This document shows positions 7,820 through 16,763 of a DNA stretch of 44,042 bases, one piece after another. Position 1 is the stretch's first letter, and every line of letters begins with the position of its first letter. The stretch comes from a virus. The notes beneath the pieces are model-generated. The model saw nothing but the letters and a program-made list of their open reading frames with translations. It was not told where the DNA came from and searched no databases. The stretch is from the IMG/VR virus record IMGVR_UViG_3300037516_001153, positions 1-44,042 of that record; one strand, 5' to 3'. Both the position numbers and the translations under genes were made by a program.

Positions 7820-7851
7820 AGGATATTTTTGGCAATAAAAAATAATATGAT

Positions 7852-7890
7852 AAAAAAAAAGAGAGAAACTTTAATTCCTCTCTTTTTTTT
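7852..7890 (-). terminator. Terminator of the reverse structural block
   Basis: On the - strand, an AAAAAGAGAG stem pairs with CTCTCTTTTT and runs into a long T tract, directly after the stop codon at 7892. It closes the long reverse operon. Confidence 0.82.
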
Positions 7891-7891
7891 T

Positions 7892-8497
7892 TTACGAATT
7901 TAATCCGTTCATTCCTCCAAGTTGAACATAATTAAGTTGAACTACAGCCTTTCCGTATTCATTTAAATACGTTGGGTGGGGTGGAACAACTGTTATAGTG
8001 TTACCACTACAATCAATTACACACATAATTGTTTCTGTTCCTGCGGATATAGGTGGTGGTGATACACAATCTTCACAAAGTAGATAGGGTCCTGAACTGA
8101 AATGATAATTTGTTTCACCCGTTGGACTTAATTCTGAAAAAGTACCACAAAATGGTGTTTCACGACCATATTGTATTTCATAAGTAATACCTGTTGTAGG
8201 AACACCACCATATTCGTCACAAAAGTTAAGTGAGTCTATACTAATCTCTTCTGATGTACCACATCGTATAAATTTAAAATTTAAAGAGTCAGTAATACCA
8301 CTTAAACACGTACAACAATCGTCATATAGTGTACCAAAATCTGCCGATGGAGGGCTAGATGTTACTTCCCCAACAGTACCACAATATGATTGCTCGTTAA
8401 AAACAAATCTTATTGTTTGTCCCGGTGAAAACGTAGGTGTTCCAGAAACAATGTATTCATCATTGGTTAAACATTCATTTATAATATAATTTGCCAT
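7892..8497 (-). CDS. Cysteine-rich virion protein with internal duplication
   Basis: A 201-aa protein with 12 Cys (9, 39, 61, 62, 64, 79, 93, 117, 141, 144, 159, 163). Two units of about 65 residues can be aligned: both have an entry Cys, a strand region, a CGT-x-x-E turn (39-44 and 117-122) and a closing cluster (DDCCTC at 59-64, CEDC at 141-144). A shorter third element (MCVIDCSGNT) and a Gly-rich end (VQLGGMNGLNS) follow. The pattern suggests small disulfide- or metal-stabilised beta modules, plausible for a tail tip or head decoration. It has its own late promoter box and precedes the block terminator. No named family is recognised; the virion role is inferred from context. Confidence 0.65.
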   Translation of the reverse strand: MANYIINECLTNDEYIVSGTPTFSPGQTIRFVFNEQSYCGTVGEVTSSPPSADFGTLYDDCCTCLSGITDSLNFKFIRCGTSEEISIDSLNFCDEYGGVPTTGITYEIQYGRETPFCGTFSELSPTGETNYHFSSGPYLLCEDCVSPPPISAGTETIMCVIDCSGNTITVVPPHPTYLNEYGKAVVQLNYVQLGGMNGLNS

Positions 8498-8525
8498 ATC
8501 TTTTGTATTATTTTTTTTTAGTTTT

Positions 8526-8533
8526 TATTTATA
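8526..8533 (-). promoter_or_regulatory. Late promoter TATAAATA (reverse)
   Basis: The + strand TATTTATA reads TATAAATA on the - strand, 28 bases before the ATG at 8497 of the Cys-rich protein. The leader would be about 23 bases. Confidence 0.6.
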
Positions 8534-8542
8534 AATATCTAT

Positions 8543-10015
8543 TTATTCTGAATACTTTACATTAACAATCTGAAATTTGATTTGTTTTTTGTAAGTGTTT
8601 ATCTCCCCACTACTAATAACCTTCATATCAACATAATATTCGTTAGGTATTTTATCTCTAGTGTCGAACATAAAATAGTATTCATTTGGTGTTCTGTTTA
8701 TTTTTGTCCAATCTTGAACTTGAACTTCTGTTTGTCCTTCTCTAACATAAATTCTATAATAAGCATCTACGTTTGGAAGTAATTTATTTGTTGTATAAGC
8801 TTGTTTGATTATAACCCCCACTTTTCTAATGTCGGTGTTATATATTTTTTCATCTTGTTTAATACCAAAATAATCAAACCCATAAATTTTTGGGTCTTGA
8901 GTTGTTGTACCAATTTGGATTGATTTTTTTAATGGGTAAATTACAAATTCGTTAACAACGTTTGGTAAACTAAATCCATTTAGACTAATACTTGTCCAAG
9001 TGTCGTAGAAAGTACAAGGTGTTTTATAACCAATAAGTGGTGGAAGTGTTACTTCGTACACACCTTTAGTTTTTCTACAACTTGGTAAATTGGTTAGACC
9101 TAATATACTTGTTCCGTTTGCGTCTGAAATAGTTACTCTTGGGTTTGAGTCTAAATTAATTGGACTACCATCTTCATATAGATATAGATACAATTTATTA
9201 ACTTTACCTAAAGAGAATGAATTTCTATCATCTTCAATAATGTCATCATAGTTAGTTTCTAAAAATGGTTCGTAAAAAGTTTGAGTGTGTCTAGTAAAGA
9301 ATTGGACTTCATAGTTATCGGTTAATCCTGTTAAGTTCTCAACTTGAGGGACATAAGCAATTCCCCATCCTGAGAATCCCTCAATATCGTCATTTAATAA
9401 ATTAGTTATTTCTTGAGTCATATCAAACGATATGTTTTCATTTCCGAATTGGAAATGTTGAGTATCAACAATTGTTAACTGATTAAAATTAAATGTTCCG
9501 GTATTTTTGTTGTTATAAATTCCCGGTTCAGACCATTTTGTTATCGTGGTTGTTCCACTCCAATTGGAAGGTCTTGTTGAGAAGTTTCTATCTATATTAC
9601 TATAATCGTAAATTAGGTCGGCAAAGTCATAACCAACACCTTCATCCCAATATTGTGGGTCAGTTGTTTGGTCTACCGGAGGAATTCTAAATAAGACTAA
9701 ATCAAATGAGGTTGCTCTAATTCTACCTTGAGATGTGGTAGTGTTTAATGTTTCCGGATTAAATGTTGAGGTATTAACCATTCTTAATGTATGGGTAATA
9801 TTATCACTACATTCTGTCGATATTGTACCGTCAGATATTTTTTCTCTTAAAAGAGTTAAATCCAAATCAAAGATGAATCTACTAAACCCATTTGGGTATT
9901 GTACTGATACACCTGAACCATAAAATAACTCAGTAACAGGGTTTCTACCCGTGTTAGTTAAGCTATTTGATATGATTGTGTTGTTTTTACTAAAATAGGA
10001 ATTGTTAATTGACAT
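8543..10015 (-). CDS. Virion structural protein, DNRLRE-like N-terminal half
   Basis: A 490-aa protein rich in beta strands. Residues about 45-240 follow the layout of DNRLRE-type surface modules: a strand giving THTLRMVNTS, then FDLVLFRIPP, a YWDEGVGYDFADL segment, RPSNWSG, and SEPGIYNNK. The second half (about 260-490) looks like repeated beta-sandwich modules of about 100 residues. The frame extends to a TTG at 10030, but ATG 10015 (MSINNSYF) is preferred. It lies at the end of the baseplate gene group, so a baseplate-periphery or tail-fibre-attachment role is likely. The family call is tentative. Confidence 0.6.
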   Translation of the reverse strand: MSINNSYFSKNNTIISNSLTNTGRNPVTELFYGSGVSVQYPNGFSRFIFDLDLTLLREKISDGTISTECSDNITHTLRMVNTSTFNPETLNTTTSQGRIRATSFDLVLFRIPPVDQTTDPQYWDEGVGYDFADLIYDYSNIDRNFSTRPSNWSGTTTITKWSEPGIYNNKNTGTFNFNQLTIVDTQHFQFGNENISFDMTQEITNLLNDDIEGFSGWGIAYVPQVENLTGLTDNYEVQFFTRHTQTFYEPFLETNYDDIIEDDRNSFSLGKVNKLYLYLYEDGSPINLDSNPRVTISDANGTSILGLTNLPSCRKTKGVYEVTLPPLIGYKTPCTFYDTWTSISLNGFSLPNVVNEFVIYPLKKSIQIGTTTQDPKIYGFDYFGIKQDEKIYNTDIRKVGVIIKQAYTTNKLLPNVDAYYRIYVREGQTEVQVQDWTKINRTPNEYYFMFDTRDKIPNEYYVDMKVISSGEINTYKKQIKFQIVNVKYSE

Positions 10016-10029
10016 AAAATCTTTTAACA

Positions 10030-10041
10030 ATAAATATTTAG
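10030..10041 (-). promoter_or_regulatory. Conserved upstream 12-mer CTAAATATTTAT
   Basis: The same 12-mer stands before the reverse gene starting at 14117. Here it is 14 bases before ATG 10015 and overlaps the stop of the preceding gene. It contains the palindrome TAAATATTTA. It may be a variant late promoter or a translation-start context; the evidence is two copies only. Confidence 0.3.
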
Positions 10042-11606
10042 TTTATACGAATGTTTTGATTTAAAATAGTATTATTTACATTAGCTAAAGATTCTGTGAT
10101 GTCTTTCTTACTGGTTTTAGACCCTTGAGTGTTTTCATCGGGTGATTTGTTAGAGTGAGCGTGTACGTGATTAAGTAAAAAATCCGCCATTTTTTCAAGT
10201 AATATAACTAACTCTTCACCTCTAACAGATGAGTAAGTTCTGTCATATAATGTATTCCCGGCACCAATAAAACTATCTTGTGGGATTCCATATAATGTAT
10301 TTGACAAATCAATTTTCCCTTTTGGACTTTTAGAATTTTGAGATAGTAGATATAATTGTTGAGCACCTAACGCCCCATAAGTAATGTCTTCGTCTTGAAA
10401 TTCAGTAGGTCTAATAAATTCTTGTTTTAAATCTCCTTGAGGTCCAAAAATAGGTTTACCACCTTTGTTATCCCAAACCAAAAACCACCCATTCTCTTTT
10501 GAATTGTTTAAATTAATTGCGTGATAAAATCTTCTATAATTAACATATTCAAGAACATCATTAGTAAGACTATCAGGTAAAAACTTTTTACCAATTTCAT
10601 AAGTTTGTTGAGATGGTGTGACAACTAAAGGAAACGCATCTCCGGGTAAAATATTTAATGGGTTAATAGTTGACGCAGTAAATAAAATATTTGGTGTAAA
10701 AATTTGTGAAATAAATTGATTAATAATAGTAATACATTTTTCAAACGGTTCTCCCGTAAATTCCACCGTTTCAAGTGGTACACCATAATCATCACCAACT
10801 TTTAATTCTGATATTGTAGGGTATTTAAAATTTTTAGTGTTAACTTTTGTACTAGGTTTTAAGTTATATAATTTGACATAACCATTAAAATTAGAAGTAC
10901 TGTTTAATGTTGAAATATCCCACACAACCATTTTTTTAACTACTTTTACATTCTCAACAATTCTTGACTTACTTTCTTCGGGTAAAGTTCTTTTTGTTTG
11001 AGTAAATCTAGTTAATTGTAAAAAGGCTCTATTACTATCTCCAATTGGGAATTTATCTGTCGATAACTCTTTTGTTTTTCCGGCTCTAATTAATACTTCA
11101 TCTTCTTTTACAATAACATCCGCAGTTCCTCTACCTAATAACGCGTTATCTCCCGGTTCAGGAAAAACTCCTTGACTCTCGGTATTGGCGTAAGACCCAT
11201 CTAAATTCTTAATACTTAATCCTTGTTTAATTCTATCACCAGCGGCTAAGAATTTCTTAGCACCTTGATAATATTCAAAGGGTGTTGTCATCGGAGATGA
11301 ATAAGGTCCTTGTATATAAAATTGATTTTGGTATTCGTATTTTTTATTTTGATAAACTAAATGAACGTACTCATCAATTTTAGGTATTTGGTTAAAAAAG
11401 AAAGGTAGTAAAGGAAGAAATACTAAAGGGTCTTTTGATGACCATTTATCTGTTTCTTCATTCCAACTTGAAACTGAGGCAATAACGTCTTGATAATTTT
11501 TTGTTTCAGGTATAATACGAAGTCTACCTAACATCATAGGGTCCTGATTGTCATATACAAAGCCAGGAAATAATATTTGATACTTATTTTCGTTATCTAT
11601 TGTCAT
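10038..11606 (-). CDS. Baseplate hub protein with gp5-type OB-fold
   Basis: A 522-aa protein. Residues about 10-105 carry the T4 gp5/VgrG-type OB-fold signature: FPGFVYDNQDPMMLGRLRII, then a Pro-rich strand LVFLPLLPFF, IPKIDEYVHLVYQN, and FYIQGPYSSP. No lysozyme domain is visible, unlike T4 gp5. The remainder is an uncharacterised extension with a late NHVHAHSN segment (about 471-478) that could hold a metal ion. The start overlaps the upstream small gene by 14 bases, so the two are probably co-translated. Its likely place is the central hub or spike region of the contractile tail. The OB-fold call is good; assignment to the gp5 position is inference. Confidence 0.65.
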   Translation of the reverse strand: MTIDNENKYQILFPGFVYDNQDPMMLGRLRIIPETKNYQDVIASVSSWNEETDKWSSKDPLVFLPLLPFFFNQIPKIDEYVHLVYQNKKYEYQNQFYIQGPYSSPMTTPFEYYQGAKKFLAAGDRIKQGLSIKNLDGSYANTESQGVFPEPGDNALLGRGTADVIVKEDEVLIRAGKTKELSTDKFPIGDSNRAFLQLTRFTQTKRTLPEESKSRIVENVKVVKKMVVWDISTLNSTSNFNGYVKLYNLKPSTKVNTKNFKYPTISELKVGDDYGVPLETVEFTGEPFEKCITIINQFISQIFTPNILFTASTINPLNILPGDAFPLVVTPSQQTYEIGKKFLPDSLTNDVLEYVNYRRFYHAINLNNSKENGWFLVWDNKGGKPIFGPQGDLKQEFIRPTEFQDEDITYGALGAQQLYLLSQNSKSPKGKIDLSNTLYGIPQDSFIGAGNTLYDRTYSSVRGEELVILLEKMADFLLNHVHAHSNKSPDENTQGSKTSKKDITESLANVNNTILNQNIRIN

Positions 11607-11817
11607 TTATCTTAGTTCTTTTTTGATATTCTTTTAGGACGGTGTTATATGTTAATTCTAATTTATCCAAATGAAGTGTTGAATCAATCACAATTTTTTT
11701 AGTAAATTCAAAATCTTCTTGAATCGTATCCATAACCAACATTAAATCTTTATTAGATGAGTTTTTAATATCACCAATAATTTTTAAAACTTTTTCACTT
11801 TTTTCTTTTTTATTCAT
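11593..11817 (-). CDS. Small helical protein, possible baseplate chaperone or linker
   Basis: A 74-aa protein that is almost entirely charged helix with heptad-like spacing (MNKKEKSEKVLKIIGDIKNS, then LHLDKLELTYNTVLKEYQKR). No family is recognised. It is wedged between two large structural genes, overlapping the baseplate gene start by 14 bases and following the upstream gene after two bases, so it is co-transcribed with them. Assembly chaperone or minor baseplate component are guesses from context. Confidence 0.65.
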   Translation of the reverse strand: MNKKEKSEKVLKIIGDIKNSSNKDLMLVMDTIQEDFEFTKKIVIDSTLHLDKLELTYNTVLKEYQKRTKINDNR

Positions 11818-11819
11818 AA

Positions 11820-13727
11820 TTAAAACTTTTTACCAAAAGCGTTAGCCGGAACCGTAAAACCTGCTGGTGTTAGTGTTAATGGACCTACAGCAATTTGAAC
11901 TTTATTATTTTCTGACTCCTCGAAAGCCATTGCTTTCATTTGTGAAAATTTACCCAAAATATCCAAATTAGGGGCTCCACTTGGCATATCACCGGTAGGG
12001 ATTCCAATTTTTTGCATTTCCTCTATTGCCCCAATAAAGGCTCTTGTTTCAGAATAACCATCACAGAATTGAGCAGCAAACATTATTGGTAACGGGACAG
12101 GACTTCCACCAAAACCTGGAAGATTAATCAAATTTAATATCCTAAATATATCATCAACTAAACTTTTACATTTCCTAAAATCATTTAATAATCCGGCTAA
12201 TATTAATAATAAGGAAATTAATTTTAAAATCATTGCATATTTCTTAATTTGTTTTTCTTTAACAATATCAGTAATGACTGATTGTAATAATTTTAAAATA
12301 TCGCTTTTTATTAATCTATATAATTCTTCAACAAATATTGCCCCTACTTTAGAAACTAAATTAATGAAGAATGTTTTAAATATTTTAACAAAATCTGTAA
12401 ATGATTTAATATTATCAGCAATACTATTACCTAAGGCTTTAAACATTGTGATGATTGGTAATATCAGTTTTGGTGTAATTAATGCACTTATTAAACCATT
12501 TGTTATTAGTTTAATAAAGTTGGTGTCAATTACAACTTGAGGATTTATATTTATTCCTATACCTTTCCAATCAGGGTTATTCGCTAACACATCTGAAATT
12601 CCATTTGCCGCTTCTTCAAATTCAGAACCCTCAACAAAATTTAATTGTCCTAACGCAGTTATTATATCTTCATAGTTCACAGGTAATAATACATCATCAC
12701 AATCTTCAAACTGTACTACACCATTTTTAATGTTCCCAACTCTAATATCAATATTTCTTAAATCGATGTCAGTAAATTCAAAAAATGAATCATCAATACC
12801 ATCTAATTCCGGTACTTTTGCAACACCACTAACATCAATCTCTCCATCGCTGGCACCACTATCAAAACAAAGACCTAAAATTCTTGCCAATATTATTTCT
12901 GCTTGACTAGCGTTCTGAACTTGAGATGTACCGGCATCGACTTTCATCGATACGGCACCACATAGTGACTCCATAATAGACCCCATAATATCGGTGTCTT
13001 CCGCCATTTTAATTGTGTCATAGTAGTCAATCATAAATTCACCAACTCTATTAACACCATTTAATCTATTTGCAAGGTTAATTTTATACCAAGGCCCTGT
13101 TTCACCAAATTGACCTAGTTCTTTATATTGAATAGTGAATAATTGTTGATTTGATTTTCCTACGTGAGTATATGTTAGATTATCATCTTGGATTAGGTCA
13201 TACATTTTATGATTCATTGAAAATGGTATACCTGGTGATACCGGTTCTTTTTCATAGATAATTTTACCAACCTCATCATTTGGGTCAATTTTTAATCTAC
13301 TAAATAAATCAATTGAATTTATTTTAACCCAAACTTCTTGATTGGCCCCATAAGTCTGTTCTTGGTCACAACCTAAAGCGGTTAAACAATCATTCATAAC
13401 GATTGTTCTTAATCTAGGTTGAATGTTATGGACAGTTCGTATTAAGAGTTTTTTAATGTATTTTGGAGAGCCACTACCACTTCCTCCGGTGGTATTAGCT
13501 AAATCTAAAAGTTGTTCAAATTGGTTTTTAATTTGTTTTTGATATCTTTTAGTTTGGTCTTTAAATTTATCTAATGATTGGGAAACATCTTTTTTAGTTT
13601 TTTCAAAAGAATCTCCAACTTGTTTACCGGCATTATTATATTGCGACTTAGCATTTGCATATGTTTTAGTCGCGTTTAATTTACCTTGAATTTTATTATA
13701 GTCAAAATTTAAATCTACTGATGGCAT
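11820..13727 (-). CDS. Large virion/baseplate protein with hydrophobic helical region
   Basis: A 635-aa protein of no recognised family. Residues 1-78 form a polar, Gln/Lys-rich helical segment, followed by a Gly/Ser linker (80-87). Residues about 90-400 form a mixed domain (Cys 114, 120, 256, 287, 343). Residues about 403-520 are an unusually hydrophobic helical stretch, including MILKLISLLLILAGLLNDF (499-517), which could be a membrane-seeking region. The end (545-635) has FGGSPVPLPIMFAAQFCDGY and a Pro/Gly-rich tail. The position between the gp5-like baseplate gene and the 127-aa gene suggests a hub, baseplate or tape-measure-related role in DNA delivery. That role is inferred from context and hydrophobicity only. 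Confidence 0.6.
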   Translation of the reverse strand: MPSVDLNFDYNKIQGKLNATKTYANAKSQYNNAGKQVGDSFEKTKKDVSQSLDKFKDQTKRYQKQIKNQFEQLLDLANTTGGSGSGSPKYIKKLLIRTVHNIQPRLRTIVMNDCLTALGCDQEQTYGANQEVWVKINSIDLFSRLKIDPNDEVGKIIYEKEPVSPGIPFSMNHKMYDLIQDDNLTYTHVGKSNQQLFTIQYKELGQFGETGPWYKINLANRLNGVNRVGEFMIDYYDTIKMAEDTDIMGSIMESLCGAVSMKVDAGTSQVQNASQAEIILARILGLCFDSGASDGEIDVSGVAKVPELDGIDDSFFEFTDIDLRNIDIRVGNIKNGVVQFEDCDDVLLPVNYEDIITALGQLNFVEGSEFEEAANGISDVLANNPDWKGIGININPQVVIDTNFIKLITNGLISALITPKLILPIITMFKALGNSIADNIKSFTDFVKIFKTFFINLVSKVGAIFVEELYRLIKSDILKLLQSVITDIVKEKQIKKYAMILKLISLLLILAGLLNDFRKCKSLVDDIFRILNLINLPGFGGSPVPLPIMFAAQFCDGYSETRAFIGAIEEMQKIGIPTGDMPSGAPNLDILGKFSQMKAMAFEESENNKVQIAVGPLTLTPAGFTVPANAFGKKF

Positions 13728-13733
13728 AATTTA

Positions 13734-14117
13734 TTATTTTTTCATTTTATATGAATCACCATCTTTTGCAATATCTTTTTCGATTAGACTTTTTAGTAAA
13801 TCGTCGTCACTACCTAAATCAGTTATCGAAAACCCTCCACCACTATCTTTGCTTGAGTTGGATTTTTCCCACATACCGGATTGTAATTTTGATAAAGTTA
13901 ATTTTTTCTCAACACAATCATTTATGATTTTTTGTTGTTTTTCAATTACTGGCCCGATGATTGTCATATCTTCAGGTTCTTTCATCATTGTTAACATTTT
14001 ATTTTGTATTCTGATGGCAGTATTTCTTTGTTCTACAAGTTCATTGTAGATTTCCTGCATCAACGATAACATTGATTCTTTACTTAAATTAATTTCTTTT
14101 TTTGTTGGTCTTCCCAT
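13734..14117 (-). CDS. Conserved-looking hypothetical protein
   Basis: A 127-aa, mostly helical protein. It begins MGRPTKKEINLSKESML, followed by two amphipathic helices (about 15-45 and 55-90), then a Ser/Gly linker and an acidic end (DLGSDDDLLKSLIEKDI). The opening GRPTKKE resembles starts of DNA-binding or terminase-small-subunit-like proteins, but no helix-turn-helix is convincing. It lies between the late sigma factor and the large structural gene, and the 12-mer CTAAATATTTAT stands four bases upstream of its start. Confidence 0.6.
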   Translation of the reverse strand: MGRPTKKEINLSKESMLSLMQEIYNELVEQRNTAIRIQNKMLTMMKEPEDMTIIGPVIEKQQKIINDCVEKKLTLSKLQSGMWEKSNSSKDSGGGFSITDLGSDDDLLKSLIEKDIAKDGDSYKMKK

Positions 14118-14121
14118 ATTG

Positions 14122-14133
14122 ATAAATATTTAG
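14122..14133 (-). promoter_or_regulatory. Conserved upstream 12-mer CTAAATATTTAT
   Basis: Identical to the 12-mer at 10030-10041. Here it ends four bases before the ATG at 14117, in the 26-base gap after the sigma factor gene. Whether it acts as a promoter or an initiation context is unknown. Confidence 0.3.
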
Positions 14134-14143
14134 ATGGCGTTTT

Positions 14144-14893
14144 TTATTTAACCATATTTTGAATCAATGTGAAATACATATTTTTGTATTTCTTCATTGA
14201 CCCTCTAATTTCTTTTGTAGAAAGATTAGTCATTTCTCTTAGTGAGAGTAATATAATATTTTTATTAAACTTATTATTATCGTTTCCGACAAAAATATTC
14301 TCATAGTTATCAAATAAGTCATATAATGCTTGACCTAATTTGATTTCATTTTCTGATAGGTTTTCATTTTTAATAAATTCTTCTAATTGTATTAAAAAGT
14401 GATAAATAACTCTTTCAGAATCTAATCCGTCATTTTCGATATAGTATGCGAATCCTTCATCATTTTCTAAACTAGACGAAATATCCTCATAGGATATTTT
14501 TCTATTCATTTCTTTTTGGTCTTTAATGATTTGACCCATAAGGTAATTTTTACATATGGTTCCAAAATAAGAGTAAGCCTTCTTTTCTTTAGAAGGCTTG
14601 AACTTATCTATTTTTGTCATTAAGAACGAGTGAGTGTCTACGTGGATATCTGTGAAATCCATATCTTTTCTATATAATTTGTATCTCCGTATAATTGAAG
14701 ATATCATCTTATCTAAAGGTTTTTTTAAAAACTCATTATATATTTTATTTTTTTCTTCGTAACAAGTAGACTCTAAAAATCTTACCACAGCCAGTTCTTC
14801 CCGAACATCAAAATAATTTAATTGGGTTGGTTTTCTACCTTTCTTCTTTAACTCAACACTGGTATCTCCTGTTAAATTAATTGGTTCAGACAT
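14144..14893 (-). CDS. Late-transcription sigma factor, T4 gp55-like
   Basis: A 249-aa diverged sigma-70-family protein. The region 2 pattern spans about residues 55-130: PLDKMISSIIRRYKLY, then DFTDIHVDTHSFLMTKIDKF, then AYSYFGTICKNYLMGQI. This matches the YFTTI-type core of gp55 and ECF-like phage sigmas. A basic stretch (KKKGRKPT, 16-23) precedes it. Residues 200-249 look helical (LSLREMTNLSTKEIRGSMKK) and resemble a short region-4-like helix-turn-helix. The protein would direct host RNA polymerase to the TATAAATA boxes found across the window. It overlaps the upstream glycosyltransferase stop/start by one base. The sigma-family call is fairly strong; gp55 equivalence follows from the promoters and phage type. 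Confidence 0.78.
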   Translation of the reverse strand: MSEPINLTGDTSVELKKKGRKPTQLNYFDVREELAVVRFLESTCYEEKNKIYNEFLKKPLDKMISSIIRRYKLYRKDMDFTDIHVDTHSFLMTKIDKFKPSKEKKAYSYFGTICKNYLMGQIIKDQKEMNRKISYEDISSSLENDEGFAYYIENDGLDSERVIYHFLIQLEEFIKNENLSENEIKLGQALYDLFDNYENIFVGNDNNKFNKNIILLSLREMTNLSTKEIRGSMKKYKNMYFTLIQNMVK

Positions 14894-15699
14894 TAAACTT
14901 CTTGTGGTTCGTACTTTATGGCTCTATCATTTGTAAAGAAATATTCTTTTTTAGCCGAATCAATCCAAAATTTAACCTCATCGGCAGTTAAAGCATTTTC
15001 ACCATTTTTATAGTTCCAAAAAATTGAACCATCTCTTAAGTTAGTATGTTTATAACCAATCTTAGGGATTGACATTATTTTAACTGAATTATTAGTTAAT
15101 CTTAAAAATAATTCATATCCGTATGTTAACTTGAATGATGATTTAAATAACCCATTATCAACTAATGCGGATTTTTTAATAACCATTCCTGATGTTTGGA
15201 AATTTTGATAATCTTGTAAAGTTTCATTAGATAAAATTCCCATTTCAGATGAGAAGTTAGCTGCGAATGTTGCTTCATTAGTAAATCCGACAAATTTACC
15301 CATTTGGTCTGTATCGACGACAATTGGTAAAAATGCGTCAACATCTGGATAAGCGTTGCTATATTTCTCAACATTGTTAAACCATATTGTTGAATACTCG
15401 TCATCAAATTCAAATAATGAAACCCATTTAGAATTTGAATTTTTAACACCAAAATTAATTTGTAAGGTGTAATTAGGTTCTTCAGTCCAAGCAAGTTTAA
15501 TAACTGTTAAGTCACCAAAGTCGAAATTATTTAAAAATTCAATAATAACATCTTCATCTGTGTGAACAATGATTAATTCATTAATTTTTAATTTTTGAGT
15601 TTTTAATGACTCAATACATTTTGTAAAATACTCAGAGAAGTCAAAGGCCCTCCCGGATTTAATTGGTAATATTACTGATACGTCAAAATAGTTTTCCAT
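14893..15699 (-). CDS. Family 2-like glycosyltransferase (GT-A)
   Basis: A 268-aa predicted sugar transferase. The N-terminus has the GT2 opening VSVILPIKSG, a CIESLKTQKLKINELIIVHT strand-helix-strand, a nucleotide-sugar region INFGVKNSNSKWV, and FEFDDEYS as the D-x-D-like metal site (about residues 94-101). FQTSGMVIKKSALVDNGLF and GYELFLRL fit the acceptor half. ATG 15699 is chosen because it follows the upstream stop by one base; an ATG at 15711 is also in frame. It belongs to a run of sugar-modifying genes on this strand. The acceptor is unknown: virion protein, phage DNA or host surface glycan. Confidence 0.78.
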   Translation of the reverse strand: MENYFDVSVILPIKSGRAFDFSEYFTKCIESLKTQKLKINELIIVHTDEDVIIEFLNNFDFGDLTVIKLAWTEEPNYTLQINFGVKNSNSKWVSLFEFDDEYSTIWFNNVEKYSNAYPDVDAFLPIVVDTDQMGKFVGFTNEATFAANFSSEMGILSNETLQDYQNFQTSGMVIKKSALVDNGLFKSSFKLTYGYELFLRLTNNSVKIMSIPKIGYKHTNLRDGSIFWNYKNGENALTADEVKFWIDSAKKEYFFTNDRAIKYEPQEV

Positions 15700-15700
15700 A

Positions 15701-16762
15701 TTATTCTTCAATTGTTTCTAGTTTATTTAATTGTTCTGTGAACGATTCTAATCTTGTATTCATAACTTTATCAAAAATTGATAATGCTTGTTCATCAAAC
15801 ATTTCTTTAGTTAAAAGTTCTTCTGATGTTTTTTTCATACCATCAAGTAAAGTTTCACTAACATTATCTTCTAACCAATTTTGTAAATAATCGGCAACAA
15901 AATCAACAATTTGAACTTTGTTATTTATCCATAGACCATTATCTTCGTTCATCCAATCAGGTACCATATTAGGAACCAAACCTAATACAGGAACATTTGA
16001 TTTAATCGATTCTAACGGGAATGTTCCATAAGCACTTGTTTCATCAATCCAAACAGATAAACAACACTCTTGAATACCTTTAGCAAACTCGTCTTCAGAT
16101 AATGTTCTTAAATCTCTAAAAGTTATCCAACGATATTGTGGAAATTTAACATAGAAACTTTTAATTAAGTTAATTGTGTCTCTATGTTCTCTAGTGTGAA
16201 CTGCAATAATAGGTTTAGCCGGTAAATTACTTGGTTTAAATTTATCTGAAAAATATGGTTTTAAAACATCATAAGAGACTCCTCTCATAATACCCTCAAT
16301 AAATTCTTTTTGATAATCAGATGTTGTAATACATTTGTAAAATCCTAATTGAGTCCAACTTTCTCCAGGTTGTAACGTTTCAAAAATATGGTCGTAAGCT
16401 TGACATAACACAATTTTACCGCAAGGTAATTTAGATACTTGACTCATTACATACCCAAAAAGTTCCGGAATAATTAATAAATCTTCAGGAGATACTTCTA
16501 AATTTTGACCTTCAATAACTCTATGAGGAAGTGTCATATATTCTTCACCTAACCATTCAGAAACACCTGTATAGTCAGAACTTTCGTGTAGGATTATCGG
16601 GTTATACCCTCCTTTTAATAATGCCATACCTAATCTATAGATATAAGCAATAGATGCTTTGGCGTTACCTTTTGTGTCTTGAGCAATAAGATAAATTCTG
16701 GCTTTCTTATTTTTCATATTCTCAATAGACAATTCTAATTTTGATAGTTGTTCTTGATTCAT
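15701..16762 (-). CDS. GT-B fold glycosyltransferase
   Basis: A 353-aa protein with two Rossmann-like halves. The first has ARIYLIAQDTKGNAKASIAYIYRLGMAL and GGYNPIILHE. The second has KPIIAVHTREHRD, then a donor-site-like segment with WIDETSAYGTFPLESIKSNVP and VPNMVPDWM (about residues 238-272), the position of the E-x7-E-like motif of GT4 enzymes. It overlaps the frame of the next gene's alternative start and is clearly in the same transcript. The donor and acceptor cannot be told from sequence. Confidence 0.72.
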   Translation of the reverse strand: MNQEQLSKLELSIENMKNKKARIYLIAQDTKGNAKASIAYIYRLGMALLKGGYNPIILHESSDYTGVSEWLGEEYMTLPHRVIEGQNLEVSPEDLLIIPELFGYVMSQVSKLPCGKIVLCQAYDHIFETLQPGESWTQLGFYKCITTSDYQKEFIEGIMRGVSYDVLKPYFSDKFKPSNLPAKPIIAVHTREHRDTINLIKSFYVKFPQYRWITFRDLRTLSEDEFAKGIQECCLSVWIDETSAYGTFPLESIKSNVPVLGLVPNMVPDWMNEDNGLWINNKVQIVDFVADYLQNWLEDNVSETLLDGMKKTSEELLTKEMFDEQALSIFDKVMNTRLESFTEQLNKLETIEE

Positions 16763-16763
16763 A

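Noticed and set aside
10038-11606. Tail lysozyme as in T4 gp5
   Set aside because: Only the OB-fold part resembles gp5. No lysozyme catalytic motif is visible in the remaining 400 residues.
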